Below the pieces are notes generated by a model. The model did no database searches. It was not told where the DNA came from and saw nothing but the letters and a program-made list of their open reading frames with translations. This document shows positions 1 through 8,229 of a DNA stretch of 64,000 bases, piece by piece. Source of the stretch: Thioglobus_A sp964344985. Lineage in GTDB: Bacteria; Pseudomonadota; Gammaproteobacteria; PS1; Pseudothioglobaceae. The stretch is from positions 58,301 through 122,300 of the forward strand of contig CAYFPI010000002.1 in the NCBI GenBank assembly GCA_964344985.1, read 5' to 3'. The translations under genes and the position numbers were made by a program. How positions within the stretch are numbered: the first letter of the stretch is position 1; every line of letters starts with the position of its first letter.

Positions 1-757
1 TAATTGATATTTGATCATTTTTTTTCCAATAAGAGGAAATTTGCAAAACTGCAGGACCGCTAATACCCCGATGAGTAATGAGTATCATTTCTTTAAAGCT
101 TTGATTATTGCAGCTTATTTCTGCCTCTAATGACAAGCCAGATAAATCTTTAAAATATCTATCAATGTCTGATTGCAGGAAAGTAAAAGGTACTAATGCA
201 GGTCTAAAAGGAATTGACTTAAGTCCAAACTGTTTGGCAACTTGCAGACCAAAATCTGTAGCCCCCATTTTAGGAATGCTTGGTCCACCTGTGGCAATAA
301 CCAAAGAATCAGCTTGAAACTTTCCTTGGCTTGATCCAACTGTATAACCTTGATCAAATTTAATTTGATCAATCTCAACATTAAACAACATATCTACCCC
401 ACCACAATCGTCCAATAACATCTTAAGAACGGCAGGAGATTTTTGATCACAAAACAACTGACCTAGTGTTTTCTCACTCCAACTCAGTTGATGAGATTCA
501 AGCTTAACAATAAAATCCCATTGTGTATAGCGTGATAAGGCTGATTTGCAAAAATGTGGATTGTTTGACAGATAGGCTTCTGAGTCAACAAAAAGATTGG
601 TAAAGTTACAACGACCACCACCAGAGATAAGAATTTTTTTTCCAGCTTTATTGGCTTTGTCTAAGATTAATACATTTCGCCCGCACCTATTAGCTTCAAT
701 AGCACACATTAGCCCCGCTGCGCCTGCACCAATAATGATAACGTCGTAAATTTTCAA
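1..757 (-). CDS. HI0933/YhiN-family FAD-dependent oxidoreductase (3' end outside window)
   Basis: Predicted cytoplasmic flavoprotein; the substrate is unknown for this family. Translating the minus strand from a TTG at 757-755 gives an open frame to the window edge, so the C-terminus is missing. The N-terminus has the dinucleotide-binding signature DVIIIGAGAAGL (about residues 4-15), followed by KILISGGGRCNFTN, which is the hallmark of the HI0933-like family, and later ATGGPSIPKMG. The TTG start overlaps the TGA stop of the upstream thioredoxin-fusion gene, so the two are probably translationally coupled. No ATG lies closer to the Rossmann motif, so TTG is preferred. Family assignment is firm; function is not known. 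Confidence 0.85.
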   Translation of the reverse strand, partial: MKIYDVIIIGAGAAGLMCAIEANRCGRNVLILDKANKAGKKILISGGGRCNFTNLFVDSEAYLSNNPHFCKSALSRYTQWDFIVKLESHQLSWSEKTLGQLFCDQKSPAVLKMLLDDCGGVDMLFNVEIDQIKFDQGYTVGSSQGKFQADSLVIATGGPSIPKMGATDFGLQVAKQFGLKSIPFRPALVPFTFLQSDIDRYFKDLSGLSLEAEISCNNQSFKEMILITHRGISGPAVLQISSYWKKNDQISI

Positions 758-1998
758 AGCAAATCTTTAATGGTATTAACAACTGATGGAGAATCCCACT
801 CTAGAGCGCCACGATAGCCGTGGCGAATCACTCCGTTTTTATCCAATAAAAAATTAGATGGGTAAGCATATACACCCCAATCTTTAACTGCCTCTCCAGA
901 GGTGTCTAGTAGAGTCAACAAATCAAAGTTAACTTTTTTCTTAAACTCTGTAATTTCACCAATAGACTCACCAACATTAACTGTGATAATCTCAAACTCA
1001 TCTTTGCTGAATTTTTCACTCAACCTAACCAAAGACGGGATTTCTTTCACACAAGGCTTGCACCAACTTGCCCAAAAATTAACAAGCACCACTTTGTTTT
1101 TAAAATCTGTAATTGATATTTTTTGCCCACTCAAATTATCCAGCTTAAGCTCAATATTGTGCCTACCTCTATATGGTGCAAGCTTAGGCTCACTAATTGC
1201 ATGACTAACCCTAGACTCTCTACATTTTGACTGTGTTAATAATAAAGGCGGGTCAATGGTTGATAGTAATTTAGAGGCCTGAATATAAATATTATCAAGA
1301 TTATCTCTCGCCACCATATCGGCTTTTAATAAATCGCTCTCATTACGCATGTGAAATCCACCACGCACACCCTTAAGCTTGTGAACAAACACAGAGCTAC
1401 CACCAGTTTCTAACGTATCTGTAATTTCTTGTATACGGAAATATTTAGTTCCATATTGTGGCATTAATAGATAAATAGGCAGGTTGCTAGATTTGGCAAT
1501 ATCTACATAATCAGCTTTATCTCCCAATCTTGGCTTGCCTTGAATTAAATGTGGCGAATGGAAAATATGGCCTTTTAAATAATCAGAATCTGGGTATTCT
1601 AGTTGCCACCTACGTGCCACCTTTAAAGCTAGTTGGGCGCCTCTGCCCGAGGTGATAAAAAATAGCTTTTTAAACCCTTGTTGCTTTGTAAAATAAACCA
1701 ACTCCACCAAGTCATCAACATCAAACTTATCAATACTGCTGCGATGTTTTGGCACCATGTAGCTTGAGTGTAAATCAAGCGCCCAAACATCATAACCAGA
1801 AAAAGCCAGCTGTTGTGCTGTTGGGATGTATCCCTTGCCAAATCCGCGCTCCGATGGAAGGTATAAATATAGTGTTTCGCCATCAGATTTAAATGTATCG
1901 ATACTGATAACTTCGTTTGAAATTAACTCAACCTCTATTTTCTCACTGGCAAAAATAGCCGACGAAAACAAAATAAAAGCTAAAAACAATCGCTGCAT
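754..1998 (-). CDS. Exported fusion: degenerate alpha/beta-hydrolase-like domain plus C-terminal TlpA-type thioredoxin
   Basis: A 414-residue protein starting with a signal peptide (MQRLFLAFILFSSAIFA), so probably periplasmic. Residues about 20-270 look like an alpha/beta hydrolase (TSGRGAQLA near residue 117), but the nucleophile elbow is not a canonical GxSxG. After a linker, residues about 275-414 are a TlpA/ResA-like thioredoxin with FWASWCKPC; the redox CxxC is at 313-316 and the cis-Pro loop reads AYPSNFLL. TlpA-type domains reduce cytochrome-c apoproteins or other periplasmic thiols. The start codon overlaps the stop of the next gene upstream (TAATG), indicating one operon. The hydrolase-thioredoxin combination is unusual and its role is unknown. 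Confidence 0.8.
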   Translation of the reverse strand: MQRLFLAFILFSSAIFASEKIEVELISNEVISIDTFKSDGETLYLYLPSERGFGKGYIPTAQQLAFSGYDVWALDLHSSYMVPKHRSSIDKFDVDDLVELVYFTKQQGFKKLFFITSGRGAQLALKVARRWQLEYPDSDYLKGHIFHSPHLIQGKPRLGDKADYVDIAKSSNLPIYLLMPQYGTKYFRIQEITDTLETGGSSVFVHKLKGVRGGFHMRNESDLLKADMVARDNLDNIYIQASKLLSTIDPPLLLTQSKCRESRVSHAISEPKLAPYRGRHNIELKLDNLSGQKISITDFKNKVVLVNFWASWCKPCVKEIPSLVRLSEKFSKDEFEIITVNVGESIGEITEFKKKVNFDLLTLLDTSGEAVKDWGVYAYPSNFLLDKNGVIRHGYRGALEWDSPSVVNTIKDLL

Positions 1999-2276
1999 TA
2001 GTTGTTGTATTCTTCTTTATACCCACTTGATGGGTACATCTCTAAAATATAATACAAAATTACACCTTCGGAAGAGCGTGATGGGCCTAGCACTTTTGCA
2101 GCATACAAATGATTTTCAGGATCTGATTTTTCAATAGCCTGCTCCATGCTCTCAACAACTTCAACATTGTTGGCAGGTACACGTTCGCGCTTAATGCGAG
2201 GAATTCTTACAATTGCAAATTCTTCCTTAACAACTTTGATGCTAGGATGAGGATCTAATGCATAGCCATTAACCAT
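1998..2276 (-). CDS. Small conserved-looking protein of unknown function
   Basis: A 92-residue protein that I do not recognise. It is charged, has no signal peptide or membrane segment, and contains a basic stretch (RIPRIKRERVP) in the first half and an aromatic C-terminus (YYILEMYPSSGYKEEYNN). It lies between a YciI-like gene and the exported thioredoxin fusion; its stop overlaps the start of the fusion gene (TAATG), which supports it being a real, co-translated gene. No function can be assigned. Confidence 0.6.
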   Translation of the reverse strand: MVNGYALDPHPSIKVVKEEFAIVRIPRIKRERVPANNVEVVESMEQAIEKSDPENHLYAAKVLGPSRSSEGVILYYILEMYPSSGYKEEYNN

Positions 2277-2285
2277 AATTGTAAA

Positions 2286-2585
2286 TTAAGGCAGTACCTT
2301 TTTAAATGGCTTGACAACTACACTTTTGTAAGCACCTGAGGCCATATAAGGGTCAGCATCAGCCCATGTCTGTGCATCCTCAAGACAGTCAAACTCTGCC
2401 ACAACTAATGAGCCAGTAAAGCCTGCCTCACCAGGTTCGTTATTATCAATTGCAGGATGAGGCCCTGCTAAGATCAATCGACCTTCGTTTTTTAAATTAT
2501 TTAAACGCTCAATATGTGCAGGACGCACCGACATTCTTTTCTCTAATGAATCCTCTACATCTTGAGAGATAATTGCATACAACAT
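2286..2585 (-). CDS. YciI family protein
   Basis: A 99-residue cytoplasmic protein with a ferredoxin-like YciI fold. Family features visible are the N-terminal MLYAIISQD, the RPAHIERL segment holding the conserved His, LILAGPH and the central SLVVAEFDCLEDAQTWADADPY with the conserved Asp-Pro pair. YciI proteins are small putative enzymes or stress-associated proteins without a settled reaction. I chose the ATG at 2585 rather than the TTG one codon upstream. It sits 10 bases after dapB and is probably co-transcribed with it. Confidence 0.85.
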   Translation of the reverse strand: MLYAIISQDVEDSLEKRMSVRPAHIERLNNLKNEGRLILAGPHPAIDNNEPGEAGFTGSLVVAEFDCLEDAQTWADADPYMASGAYKSVVVKPFKKVLP

Positions 2586-2595
2586 CAAGTACTCC

Positions 2596-3327
2596 TTATA
2601 GATCTAACACATCTTGCATAGAATACAAGCCTGCGCCCCTGCCTTCTAACCAGATAGCCGCACGAACCGCACCATTAGCAAATGTCATGCGTGATGAGGC
2701 TTTATGAGTAACCTCTACGCGCTCCCCTTCCATAAAGAAACTTACTGTGTGCTCGCCCACTACATCGCCACCTCGAATGGTAGAAAAACCAATAGTTTGA
2801 CGATCACGCGGCTCTTCGATGCCTTCACGACCGTAAATAGCACACTCAGACAAATCTCTACCTAAGGCATTAGCCACTACCTCACCCATCTTAAGTGCAG
2901 TACCAGATGGGGCGTCTACCTTGTGGCGATGATGCGCTTCAACAATTTCAATATCAGCGTCTTCACCAATAACGCGAGATGCCATATCCAACAATTTAAG
3001 AGAAAGGTTAACACCAACACTCATGTTTGGCGCAAAAACAATCGGTGTATCCTTAGCCGCGGTATTAATGACTTGTAATTCAATATCACTAAAACCTGTA
3101 GTGCCAATTACCATGGCCTTTCCAGCTTGCTCACAAATTGTTAAATATTCTAATGTTGCTTCTGGGCGTGTAAAGTCGATCAATACATCAAATTGATCCA
3201 ATATTGAATTAAGATCATCGCCCTTATCTAAGGTAGCGCCTAGGCTTACTTTATTGTTTTGGCCGATTGCCTCAATAATCGTTTGACCCATGCGTCCAGA
3301 AGCACCAACCACTGCAATTCTTGTCAT
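2596..3327 (-). CDS. dapB: 4-hydroxy-tetrahydrodipicolinate reductase
   Basis: Cytoplasmic enzyme of lysine/diaminopimelate biosynthesis that reduces hydroxy-tetrahydrodipicolinate with NAD(P)H. The 243-residue protein has the N-terminal nucleotide-binding motif VVGASGRMGQ (residues 6-15), the IGTTGF segment, the catalytic EAHHRHKVDAPSGTA motif with the His pair and Lys, and FSTIRGGDVVGEH near the C-terminus. Length is slightly below the usual 265-270. It heads a run of minus-strand genes continuing into the YciI gene. The assignment is secure. Confidence 0.97.
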   Translation of the reverse strand: MTRIAVVGASGRMGQTIIEAIGQNNKVSLGATLDKGDDLNSILDQFDVLIDFTRPEATLEYLTICEQAGKAMVIGTTGFSDIELQVINTAAKDTPIVFAPNMSVGVNLSLKLLDMASRVIGEDADIEIVEAHHRHKVDAPSGTALKMGEVVANALGRDLSECAIYGREGIEEPRDRQTIGFSTIRGGDVVGEHTVSFFMEGERVEVTHKASSRMTFANGAVRAAIWLEGRGAGLYSMQDVLDL

Positions 3328-3364
3328 ATTTTATTCACTCTAGTAATTAAAGATTGAGCCTCAA

Positions 3365-4198
3365 CTATTCTTGTTTAACCTTTAAATATACTGGATATTT
3401 ATAGTTACCTTTATTAGTGAAGCCATAATATTTAAACGTAATTTTACTACCAATAGATGGTGGGTTTTCTCTGTCTTTATCCTTAAACCCAGATCCAACT
3501 CTTAATTGCTTGCCACTTTCCGTCTGACAAAGCACCGAACCCATTTTTCCAAGATACTTACCCTTTCCTGGCAATATCTCCAACACTGTGCACTCAGTAT
3601 CAAAATACTTTTTAACTTTAAGCGCAGAAGATAATCTGCCCGTCTCATACAGAGTGTTTGGATTACGTACCACTACGCCCTCACCCTTTTGAGCAACAAC
3701 CTCTGCAAGATAATCTTGAAGTTGGCTTTTATCTTTTATTAATGTTTGCTTAAGAATTTTTAGATTGGGTACTGGCTTTTTAGCCAGATAATTTTCTAAA
3801 ACTGACAATCTATCGAACAAGTTGCCTGTCTGATTTGGTACTTCAAAAATATTATGCGTTATATTTTTCCAGCGATCATCAGGATTTTGACTACGAACAA
3901 TTGAGCTGATTGTCTCAAAATCATCTCTTTTGGTCCAAAGCTCACCATCTACAGCAAATGGCGGATAATCTTTTATAAACCACGCTGGCGCCTGAATAGT
4001 GTTCCCACCTCGACTAATTAACTCCGACCCTGTCCAAAAACCTCGAATGCCATCAAGTTTTTCGCTCATTACCCAACCAGCAACTTCTTTGCTATCGTCA
4101 TAGGTTTTGAGTAAAAATAAATCTGGCTGATTTTTGGCAAAAACTGTTTGAGAAAATAGTAGAAAAATTAAAACTAATTTAACACCAATTCTCAACAC
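3365..4198 (-). CDS. Exported ATP-dependent DNA ligase (LigE/Lig B-type, minimal)
   Basis: A 277-residue minimal ATP-dependent DNA ligase. An N-terminal signal peptide (VLIFLLFSQTVFA, cleavage near residue 21) points to the periplasm. Motif I is SEKLDGIRG with the adenylated Lys at residue 47; further nucleotidyltransferase motifs are FAVDGELW, EGVVVRNP and ALKVKKY, followed by a small OB-fold ending in YPVYLKVK. Such ligases occur in many Proteobacteria beside the NAD-dependent LigA and have been linked to handling of extracellular DNA. The start is GTG (4198) or the adjoining TTG; no ATG is available. It starts 7 bases after kdsA. Confidence 0.88.
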   Translation of the reverse strand: MLRIGVKLVLIFLLFSQTVFAKNQPDLFLLKTYDDSKEVAGWVMSEKLDGIRGFWTGSELISRGGNTIQAPAWFIKDYPPFAVDGELWTKRDDFETISSIVRSQNPDDRWKNITHNIFEVPNQTGNLFDRLSVLENYLAKKPVPNLKILKQTLIKDKSQLQDYLAEVVAQKGEGVVVRNPNTLYETGRLSSALKVKKYFDTECTVLEILPGKGKYLGKMGSVLCQTESGKQLRVGSGFKDKDRENPPSIGSKITFKYYGFTNKGNYKYPVYLKVKQE

Positions 4199-4205
4199 AA
4201 TCAGA

Positions 4206-5039
4206 TTATAAGCTGTCTTCTAAAAAGCCATTCTGCTTAGTAATATTATCAATATCTTGCAAGGCTTTTAACATATCTGCCATTTTATGAATTGGAATCA
4301 TATTAGGACCATCACTGAGTGCATTTTCAGGATCAGGATGTGTCTCCATGAAAAACCCTGACACACCAACTGCCGCTGCTGCTCTTGCTAATACTGGAAC
4401 CATTTCTCTTTGACCGCCAGAAGTAAGGCCGTTGCCACCTGGTTGCTGCACAGAATGTGTAGCATCAAATACCACTGGCTGACCCGTTGAGCGCATGGTG
4501 GATAGACCGCGCATATCTGACACCAAAGTGTTATAACCAAATGAAGTGCCACGATCACAAATGGTAATTTGTTGATTACCTACTTCAAAAGCCTTATCCA
4601 CAACATTTTGCATATCCCAAGGCGCTTGAAACTGCCCTTTTTTAATATTAACTGGAATACCCTGTTTGCAAACATTTTGAATAAAGTTGGTCTGACGTAC
4701 TAAAAATGCTGGTGTTTGCATCATATCAACCACATCTGCCACTTCATCTAGTGGTGTATCTTCATGCACATCAGTAAGCACGGGCAGGCCAATTTCGTCT
4801 TTTACTTTTTGCAAGATTCTCAAACCTTCTTCAATGCCCAGCCCTCTAAAACTACCTGTGCTAGAGCGATTAGCCTTGTCATAAGAAGATTTATAAATAA
4901 AATTAATGCCTAGTGCTTCAGTAACACTCTTTAGATGCTCTGCTGTGCCCAACGCTAGCTCTTCAGACTCAATCACACAAGGGCCTGCAATTAAGAAAAA
5001 CGGCTGATCAATACCAACTTCAAAATCTAGTAATTTCAT
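4206..5039 (-). CDS. kdsA: 3-deoxy-8-phosphooctulonate synthase
   Basis: Condenses phosphoenolpyruvate with arabinose-5-phosphate to make Kdo-8-phosphate for LPS inner core. The 277-residue TIM-barrel protein shows IAGPCVIES near residue 18, KSSYDKANRSS, the VLTDVHED segment and TICDRGTSFGYN. The Cys in AGPC is the metal ligand of the metal-dependent KdsA class, whereas the E. coli-type enzyme has Asn there. The same Kdo pathway continues with kdsB at 16215-16952. It is transcribed divergently from trpC across a 240-base intergenic region. Confidence 0.97.
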   Translation of the reverse strand: MKLLDFEVGIDQPFFLIAGPCVIESEELALGTAEHLKSVTEALGINFIYKSSYDKANRSSTGSFRGLGIEEGLRILQKVKDEIGLPVLTDVHEDTPLDEVADVVDMMQTPAFLVRQTNFIQNVCKQGIPVNIKKGQFQAPWDMQNVVDKAFEVGNQQITICDRGTSFGYNTLVSDMRGLSTMRSTGQPVVFDATHSVQQPGGNGLTSGGQREMVPVLARAAAAVGVSGFFMETHPDPENALSDGPNMIPIHKMADMLKALQDIDNITKQNGFLEDSL

Positions 5040-5279
5040 AATGGTTAAAAAAAATATTAATAATTAATAAGGTTAATTATAAGAGACCTTTGTATTAAGT
5101 AGGGATGATTAGCAAAATTCAATTTTTTCCACAATTGGTAATCTTATTAAGCCCAGCTCTAGCAAGGCTAAGGTAGGGTTTAATAAATAATCAAGTGGGT
5201 GAAAAGTGGATTATTTATGATTATTCATATTTATACAAAGGACTCTACAAGTCAAAACAATTCATTAAAATACTAATTC

Positions 5280-6077
5280 ATGACAAATACACCCGACATT
5301 CTAAAAAAAATTATTGCCCGTAAAGAGCAGGAAATACTTGATGCTAAAAAACTTATCAGCCCTGATAAGATGATGGAGCAAGCCTACGATAATCGCAATA
5401 CGCGTGATTTCTTTGCAGCATTAAAAAATAAGGCTGATCTAGGACAAAATGCTGTTATTGCTGAGATTAAAAAAGCCTCGCCTTCAAAAGGGATTTTGCG
5501 CGAAAATTTTAATCCTATTGAGATTGCAAAAAGCTATGAAAAGCATGGCGCAGCTTGCTTGTCAGTATTGACTGACAGAGATTTTTTCCAAGGTGATGAT
5601 CAGTATCTGATTGATGCACGATCAGCCGTATCATTACCCGTATTACGCAAAGAATTTATTATCGAGCCTTATCAGGTTTTTCAATCCAGAGCACTTGGTG
5701 CAGATTGTATCTTACTCATTGCAGCTTGCTTAAGCGACAGTCAAATGGAGGATTTATCCATGTTGGCAATTACTTTAAAGATGGATGTTTTGGTGGAGGT
5801 GCACAATCTAGAAGAATTAAAACGCACCATGGCATTACGCTTACCAATGATTGGTATTAATAATAGAAATCTTCGTACTTTTGAAGTCTCTTTACAAACC
5901 ACACTTGAGCTGCTTGAAACAGCTGGTGATGACACGTTGGTTATTACAGAAAGTGGCATCTTAACAAAAGAAGATGTGGCATTAATGAACAACAATGGCA
6001 TTCATGGTTTTTTAGTTGGTGAGGCATTTATGCGTCAAGACAATCCTGGAAAAGCCTTACAGGAGATCTTTAAATGA
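5280..6077 (+). CDS. trpC: Indole-3-glycerol-phosphate synthase
   Basis: Closes the indole ring in tryptophan biosynthesis, converting carboxyphenylamino-deoxyribulose phosphate to indole-glycerol phosphate. The 265-residue TIM-barrel has the family landmarks VIAEIKKASPSKG (catalytic Lys), LSVLTDRDFFQG, LPVLRKEFI, IGINNRNL and VITESGI. Length matches monofunctional TrpC. No other trp gene lies in the window; the downstream OsmC-like gene overlaps by four bases (ATGA). The upstream region shows no recognisable trp leader peptide. Confidence 0.97.
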   Translation: MTNTPDILKKIIARKEQEILDAKKLISPDKMMEQAYDNRNTRDFFAALKNKADLGQNAVIAEIKKASPSKGILRENFNPIEIAKSYEKHGAACLSVLTDRDFFQGDDQYLIDARSAVSLPVLRKEFIIEPYQVFQSRALGADCILLIAACLSDSQMEDLSMLAITLKMDVLVEVHNLEELKRTMALRLPMIGINNRNLRTFEVSLQTTLELLETAGDDTLVITESGILTKEDVALMNNNGIHGFLVGEAFMRQDNPGKALQEIFK

Positions 6078-6487
6078 ATACAACTGTAAGATGGATTGAC
6101 GGCATGATGATGACTGGTGAATCTGCCAGCGGACACGCCATAGTGATGGACGGTCCTGAAGAGCTTGGCGGTAAAAATCTTGGTGTTCGACCAATGGAAA
6201 TGCTACTACTTGGTATGGGCGGCTGCACCACAGTTGATGTGGTCTCTACACTCAAAAAGATGCGCGAAGAGGTGCGAGATTGTCGAGTAGAAATTTCAGC
6301 CGATCGAGCAGAAGATCACCCTAAAGTTTTTACCAAAATTCATCTTCATTTTATTATTAAGGGTAACGATCTGAATGATAAAAAAATTGCAAAAGCGGTT
6401 AGCCTTTCTGCGGATAAGTATTGCTCTGCTTCTATCATGCTAGCCAAAACAGCTAATGTTACTCACGATTTTGAAATAAATGAATAA
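6074..6487 (+). CDS. OsmC/YhfA-like family protein
   Basis: A 137-residue cytoplasmic protein of the OsmC/Ohr superfamily. The two conserved cysteines are present in LLGMGGCTTVDV (about residue 51) and DKYCSASIML (about residue 116), consistent with a thiol peroxidase-type site; the sequence resembles the YhfA branch rather than Ohr. Substrate is unknown. Its ATG overlaps the trpC stop, and the next small membrane gene overlaps its 3' end by eight bases, so the three genes look translationally coupled. Confidence 0.88.
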   Translation: MNTTVRWIDGMMMTGESASGHAIVMDGPEELGGKNLGVRPMEMLLLGMGGCTTVDVVSTLKKMREEVRDCRVEISADRAEDHPKVFTKIHLHFIIKGNDLNDKKIAKAVSLSADKYCSASIMLAKTANVTHDFEINE

Positions 6488-6701
6488 TACTTGGGGTTGG
6501 CTTGGTACAATTACCGGCATTATTGGCGGACTACTGGTTGCACTTAATTTTGAACTTTCAAAATTTGGCTATGTTTTTTTTATGGTATCAGCCATTAGCT
6601 GGATCATCCAAGGTTCTAAAAATAACGACAACTCATTAGTGTTGTTAAATGCTGTTTTTGTTTGCGTTAACACACTAGGTCTTTATCGTTGGTTTTCTTA
6701 A
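6480..6701 (+). CDS. Small two- to three-span membrane protein, unknown
   Basis: A 73-residue hydrophobic protein with an N-terminal membrane segment (GTITGIIGGLLVALNFE), a second one (YVFFMVSAISWII) and a third (LVLLNAVFVCVNTLGLYRW). The ending NTLGLYRW is reminiscent of short PQ-loop/SemiSWEET or YgjV-like proteins, but this is a weak visual resemblance only. Overlap with the OsmC-like gene and with the following exported-protein gene supports a real gene. Function is not assigned. Confidence 0.6.
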   Translation: MNNTWGWLGTITGIIGGLLVALNFELSKFGYVFFMVSAISWIIQGSKNNDNSLVLLNAVFVCVNTLGLYRWFS

Positions 6702-7114
6702 ATCGTTATTTTTCCTGCCTTATTATTACGCTTATTGCTAATACTGGTGTATTTGCTGACGACACTCAGCCTATCAAAACCGATATTAATGAAAAAGTAG
6801 AAACTCTAGATACTGAAATCTTAGATTTAGAAATTAGCTATGAAATGGGTATGGATGCTTATGATATTAATATGGAGGCAGAAGATATTAGTAATCAATT
6901 ACTGTATCACGAATACCAACTCGGAACCCCAAAGGGTGATGATGAGCAGTGGAATGAGTCTGAACAAATGATTCTTGAGGCAAAAATTAAACTTCAAGCA
7001 CTGCAAGAAAAAATCAAAGTCGAGGGTGATTGGGGTCAATTGCGCTTTAGAGTTCAAGATTTTCGTGGCTCTGATCCAGGCGCAATAAAACTTAGATATA
7101 ACTACGGTTTTTAA
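6689..7114 (+). CDS. Putative exported coiled-coil protein, unknown
   Basis: A 141-residue protein with a hydrophobic N-terminus ending in ANTGVFA, consistent with a signal peptide, then an acidic, heptad-rich region (about residues 30-125: ETLDTEILDLEISYE, LEAKIKLQALQEKIK) predicted as coiled coil. The only plausible start before the signal peptide is a TTG at 6689, overlapping the end of the preceding membrane gene by 13 bases. I do not recognise a family. It is the last gene before tRNA-Ser. Confidence 0.55.
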   Translation: MVFLNRYFSCLIITLIANTGVFADDTQPIKTDINEKVETLDTEILDLEISYEMGMDAYDINMEAEDISNQLLYHEYQLGTPKGDDEQWNESEQMILEAKIKLQALQEKIKVEGDWGQLRFRVQDFRGSDPGAIKLRYNYGF

Positions 7115-7149
7115 AGAAAACTGAGTATTTAAATTTTAAATTTTTAGCG

Positions 7150-7155
7150 TATAAT
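7150..7155 (+). promoter_or_regulatory. Probable -10 box of the tRNA-Ser gene
   Basis: A perfect TATAAT lies 11 bases before the mature 5' end of tRNA-Ser, so transcription would begin within a few bases of the tRNA. No good -35 is visible in the AT-rich stretch upstream. Confidence 0.6.
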
Positions 7156-7166
7156 ATTTTTTTCAC

Positions 7167-7258
7167 GGAGAGTTGGCCGAGTGGCTGAAGGCGCGCCCCT
7201 GCTAAGGGTGTATAGGGTTTATCCCCTATCGAGGGTTCAAATCCCTCACTCTCCGCCA
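7167..7258 (+). tRNA. tRNA-Ser (anticodon GCT)
   Basis: A class II tRNA with 7-bp acceptor stem GGAGAGT/ACTCTCC, D-arm containing GGCCGAGTGGCTGAAGG, anticodon loop CTGCTAA (anticodon GCT at 7201-7203), a long variable arm with a GATAGGGG-type stem (TATAGGG/CCCCTAT), T-loop GTTCAAATC and an encoded CCA end. All invariant positions are present. An 8-T run follows about 14 bases downstream and may help terminate transcription. Confidence 0.98.
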
Positions 7259-7444
7259 TACCACTTCGTCTTTTTTTTATTTTCCGGCGTTGAATCACTA
7301 AACCCTCTCAATCACATGGTTATATCTATGCTCAATCGAGTGTTCAGAAATTCGCCTTGTAAAATAAAAAAAATACTTGTGGTACCGATATTGCAATTTA
7401 GGTAAAATTTTCAGATTACCTTAAAGCAACACACCAATCCCATT

Positions 7445-8224
7445 ATGACTGACACACCTTTAGTAATTGCAGGAAAAACTTACAACTCTCGCTTATTGGT
7501 CGGCTCAGGAAAATATAAAGATTTAACCGAAACAAAACTTGCAACTGATGCGGCTGAGGCGGACATTATTACGGTTGCCATTCGTCGTACCAATATTGGG
7601 CAAGATGAAAATGAGCCTAACTTGCTTGATGTTATCAATCCTAATGAGTACACAATATTGCCAAATACTGCAGGTTGTTACAACGCCAAAGATGCTGTTC
7701 GAACGTGTCAGCTAGCGCGTGAATTGTTAGGTGGACACAACTTGGTAAAGCTAGAAGTACTGGGCGATGAAAAGACCTTATATCCAAATATTGTTGAAAC
7801 TTTAGCGGCTGCACAGACATTAGTTAATGACGGCTTTGATGTGATGGTTTACACCAGTGATGACCCCATTGTTGCCAAAGAGCTAGAAAATATTGGCTGT
7901 GCTGCAGTAATGCCACTCGCCTCACTGATTGGATCGGGCCAAGGTATTGCCAACCCTGCCAATATTAAACTTATTAAAGAACAAACTAATGTGCCAGTAT
8001 TGGTTGATGCTGGCATTGGCTGTGCAACTGATGCAGCTCGCGCAATGGAGCTTGGTTGCGACGGCGTACTGATGAATTCGGCAATTGCTAGTGCTCAAAA
8101 TCCGATTCTGATGGCAAGTGCAATGAAACATGCTGTGATTGCAGGTCGTGAGTCATTCCTTGCAGGTCGTATGATGAAAAAAGCTTACGCTTCAGCATCA
8201 TCACCCATGGAAAATTTAATTTAA
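7445..8224 (+). CDS. thiG: Thiazole synthase
   Basis: Forms the thiazole phosphate ring of thiamine from deoxyxylulose phosphate, dehydroglycine and the thiocarboxylate on ThiS. The 259-residue TIM barrel shows LLVGSGKYKD near residue 18, IRRTNIG, the Schiff-base region KLEVLGDEKTLYPN, and phosphate-binding PLASLIGSGQGI, VLVDAGIG and VLMNSAIA. Its partner carrier thiS is not adjacent; a thiS gene lies 44 kb away at 52216-52416. No thiamine riboswitch is recognisable upstream. It converges with the esterase-like gene only five bases downstream. Confidence 0.97.
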   Translation: MTDTPLVIAGKTYNSRLLVGSGKYKDLTETKLATDAAEADIITVAIRRTNIGQDENEPNLLDVINPNEYTILPNTAGCYNAKDAVRTCQLARELLGGHNLVKLEVLGDEKTLYPNIVETLAAAQTLVNDGFDVMVYTSDDPIVAKELENIGCAAVMPLASLIGSGQGIANPANIKLIKEQTNVPVLVDAGIGCATDAARAMELGCDGVLMNSAIASAQNPILMASAMKHAVIAGRESFLAGRMMKKAYASASSPMENLI

Positions 8225-8229
8225 AATCA

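Noticed and set aside
5195..5210. GTGGGTGAAAAGTGGA upstream of trpC, reminiscent of an MraZ-type repeat
   Set aside because: The two TGGGN-like units are 11 rather than 10 bases apart, the second is imperfect, and no mraZ or division gene follows.
5040..5279. Possible trp leader/attenuator in the kdsA-trpC intergenic region
   Set aside because: No short frame with tandem Trp codons and no terminator/antiterminator pair could be found; only AT-rich promoter-like DNA is seen.
7259..7444. Possible TPP riboswitch before thiG
   Set aside because: The conserved CTGAGA and related thi-box elements are absent.
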